The notes under the pieces are model-generated. The model worked only from the letters and a program-made list of their open reading frames with translations, was not told the DNA's origin and made no database searches. 5,713 bases of DNA from Candidatus Paenalcaligenes intestinipullorum (GTDB lineage Bacteria > Pseudomonadota > Gammaproteobacteria > Burkholderiales > Burkholderiaceae_B), in contig DWUQ01000033.1 in the NCBI GenBank assembly GCA_019120675.1, positions 1 through 5,713 of the forward strand, read 5' to 3'. Below, one piece after another: positions 5,381 through 5,713 of the stretch. Position 1 is the stretch's first letter; each line of letters opens with the position of its first letter. The position numbers were made by a program, and so were the translations under genes.

Positions 5381-5713
5381 ATGGCGGTCTCAATCACCCG
5401 TACCCCTACACCATCTGTGCTTCCGATTACTAACCTGCCACAGGAATACGCTCAGCTTGATCAGCCTGGTTTGTATGTCACGCTTGCGAATTCCAGCGTC
5501 GGGCAACAGTACCTGCTGCATCAATCAATCGATCAGCACCGAGGTGACTTGCCGATCATAGTGCACGCCACCCCCATCAACGAGACCTTTCGAGCACACG
5601 ACCCAAAGCGCTGCTTGCAAGCGATGCATCGCTTACCTGTTGCCACGACTTTGGCGCGGCTACCCATTGATCTACCACGCTTGTTTCGCGGCGCTCAACG
5701 CACGGTTTTTATT
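5381..5713 (+). CDS. Partial protein of uncertain family, possibly BcsE-like (3' end beyond window)
   Basis: The frame runs open from ATG 5381 to the end of the window, giving 111 residues with no stop. The upstream in-frame stop is at 5342, and 5381 is the first ATG. No strong ribosome site precedes it. The protein is soluble-looking, with LPQEYAQLDQPGLYVTLANS near residues 19-38, a PIIVHATPI strand near 59-67 and a final RGAQRTVFI. The pattern of a short LP..., a GLYVTLA strand and later alternating strand-helix blocks faintly recalls the N-terminal domain of BcsE, the c-di-GMP-binding accessory protein of bacterial cellulose synthesis. That resemblance is an impression, not an alignment. 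The nearby rhamnose epimerase gives mild support for a polysaccharide setting. The coding call is reasonably safe because of the promoter and the long open frame; the family is not. Confidence 0.6.
   Translation, partial: MAVSITRTPTPSVLPITNLPQEYAQLDQPGLYVTLANSSVGQQYLLHQSIDQHRGDLPIIVHATPINETFRAHDPKRCLQAMHRLPVATTLARLPIDLPRLFRGAQRTVFI

Noticed and set aside
5364..5561. 65-codon plus-strand frame starting at 5364
   Set aside because: It overlaps in another frame the longer frame from 5381, which is open to the window end. Its product is Cys/Ser/Leu-rich with no recognisable pattern, and its start falls only about 12 bases after the predicted transcription start.

Overview
The window looks like chromosomal DNA from a moderately GC-rich proteobacterium. 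Burkholderiales, perhaps an Alcaligenaceae-like genus, is my best guess. It rests on the glcE-glcF order and on a purine permease whose long TM5-TM6 loop resembles proteins I associate with that order. This is inference, because no rRNA or other marker gene is present. I see no insertion sequence, CRISPR array, tRNA or phage gene.

Layout. Bases 2-352 are the 3' end of glcE and 352-1605 a complete glcF, translationally coupled through a TAATG overlap. They encode two subunits of glycolate oxidase, and a strong terminator (1681-1739) ends the operon. Facing it on the minus strand (1741-2499) is a GntR/FadR-family regulator very like LldR/GlcC, a plausible sensor of glycolate or lactate. A 290-bp divergent region (2500-2789) then leads to a plus-strand NCS2 purine permease (2790-4328, probably urate/xanthine). 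This region carries candidate promoters for both genes and a striking pair of near-identical 14-bp elements set 52 bp apart. The permease is followed by a palindrome-rich 3' region and a terminator (4475-4508).

On the minus strand, 4537-5109 encodes an RmlC-type dTDP-4-dehydrorhamnose 3,5-epimerase. At the right edge, a plus-strand reading frame with no stop begins at 5381 and runs off the window. It faintly resembles the N-terminus of BcsE, a cellulose-synthesis accessory protein. Just upstream is a well-formed promoter with a perfect 15-bp palindrome over its -10 and start point.

How they may work together. The left half is a carbon-oxidation module (glycolate to glyoxylate) with an adjacent candidate regulator. 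Urate degradation also yields glyoxylate, so a urate permease beside the glycolate genes makes loose metabolic sense, but no purine catabolic enzyme is visible. The right half (rhamnose epimerase and possible BcsE-like protein) hints at surface polysaccharide. I found no clearly new system. The most interesting signals are the regulatory architectures at 2556-2665 and 5317-5358.
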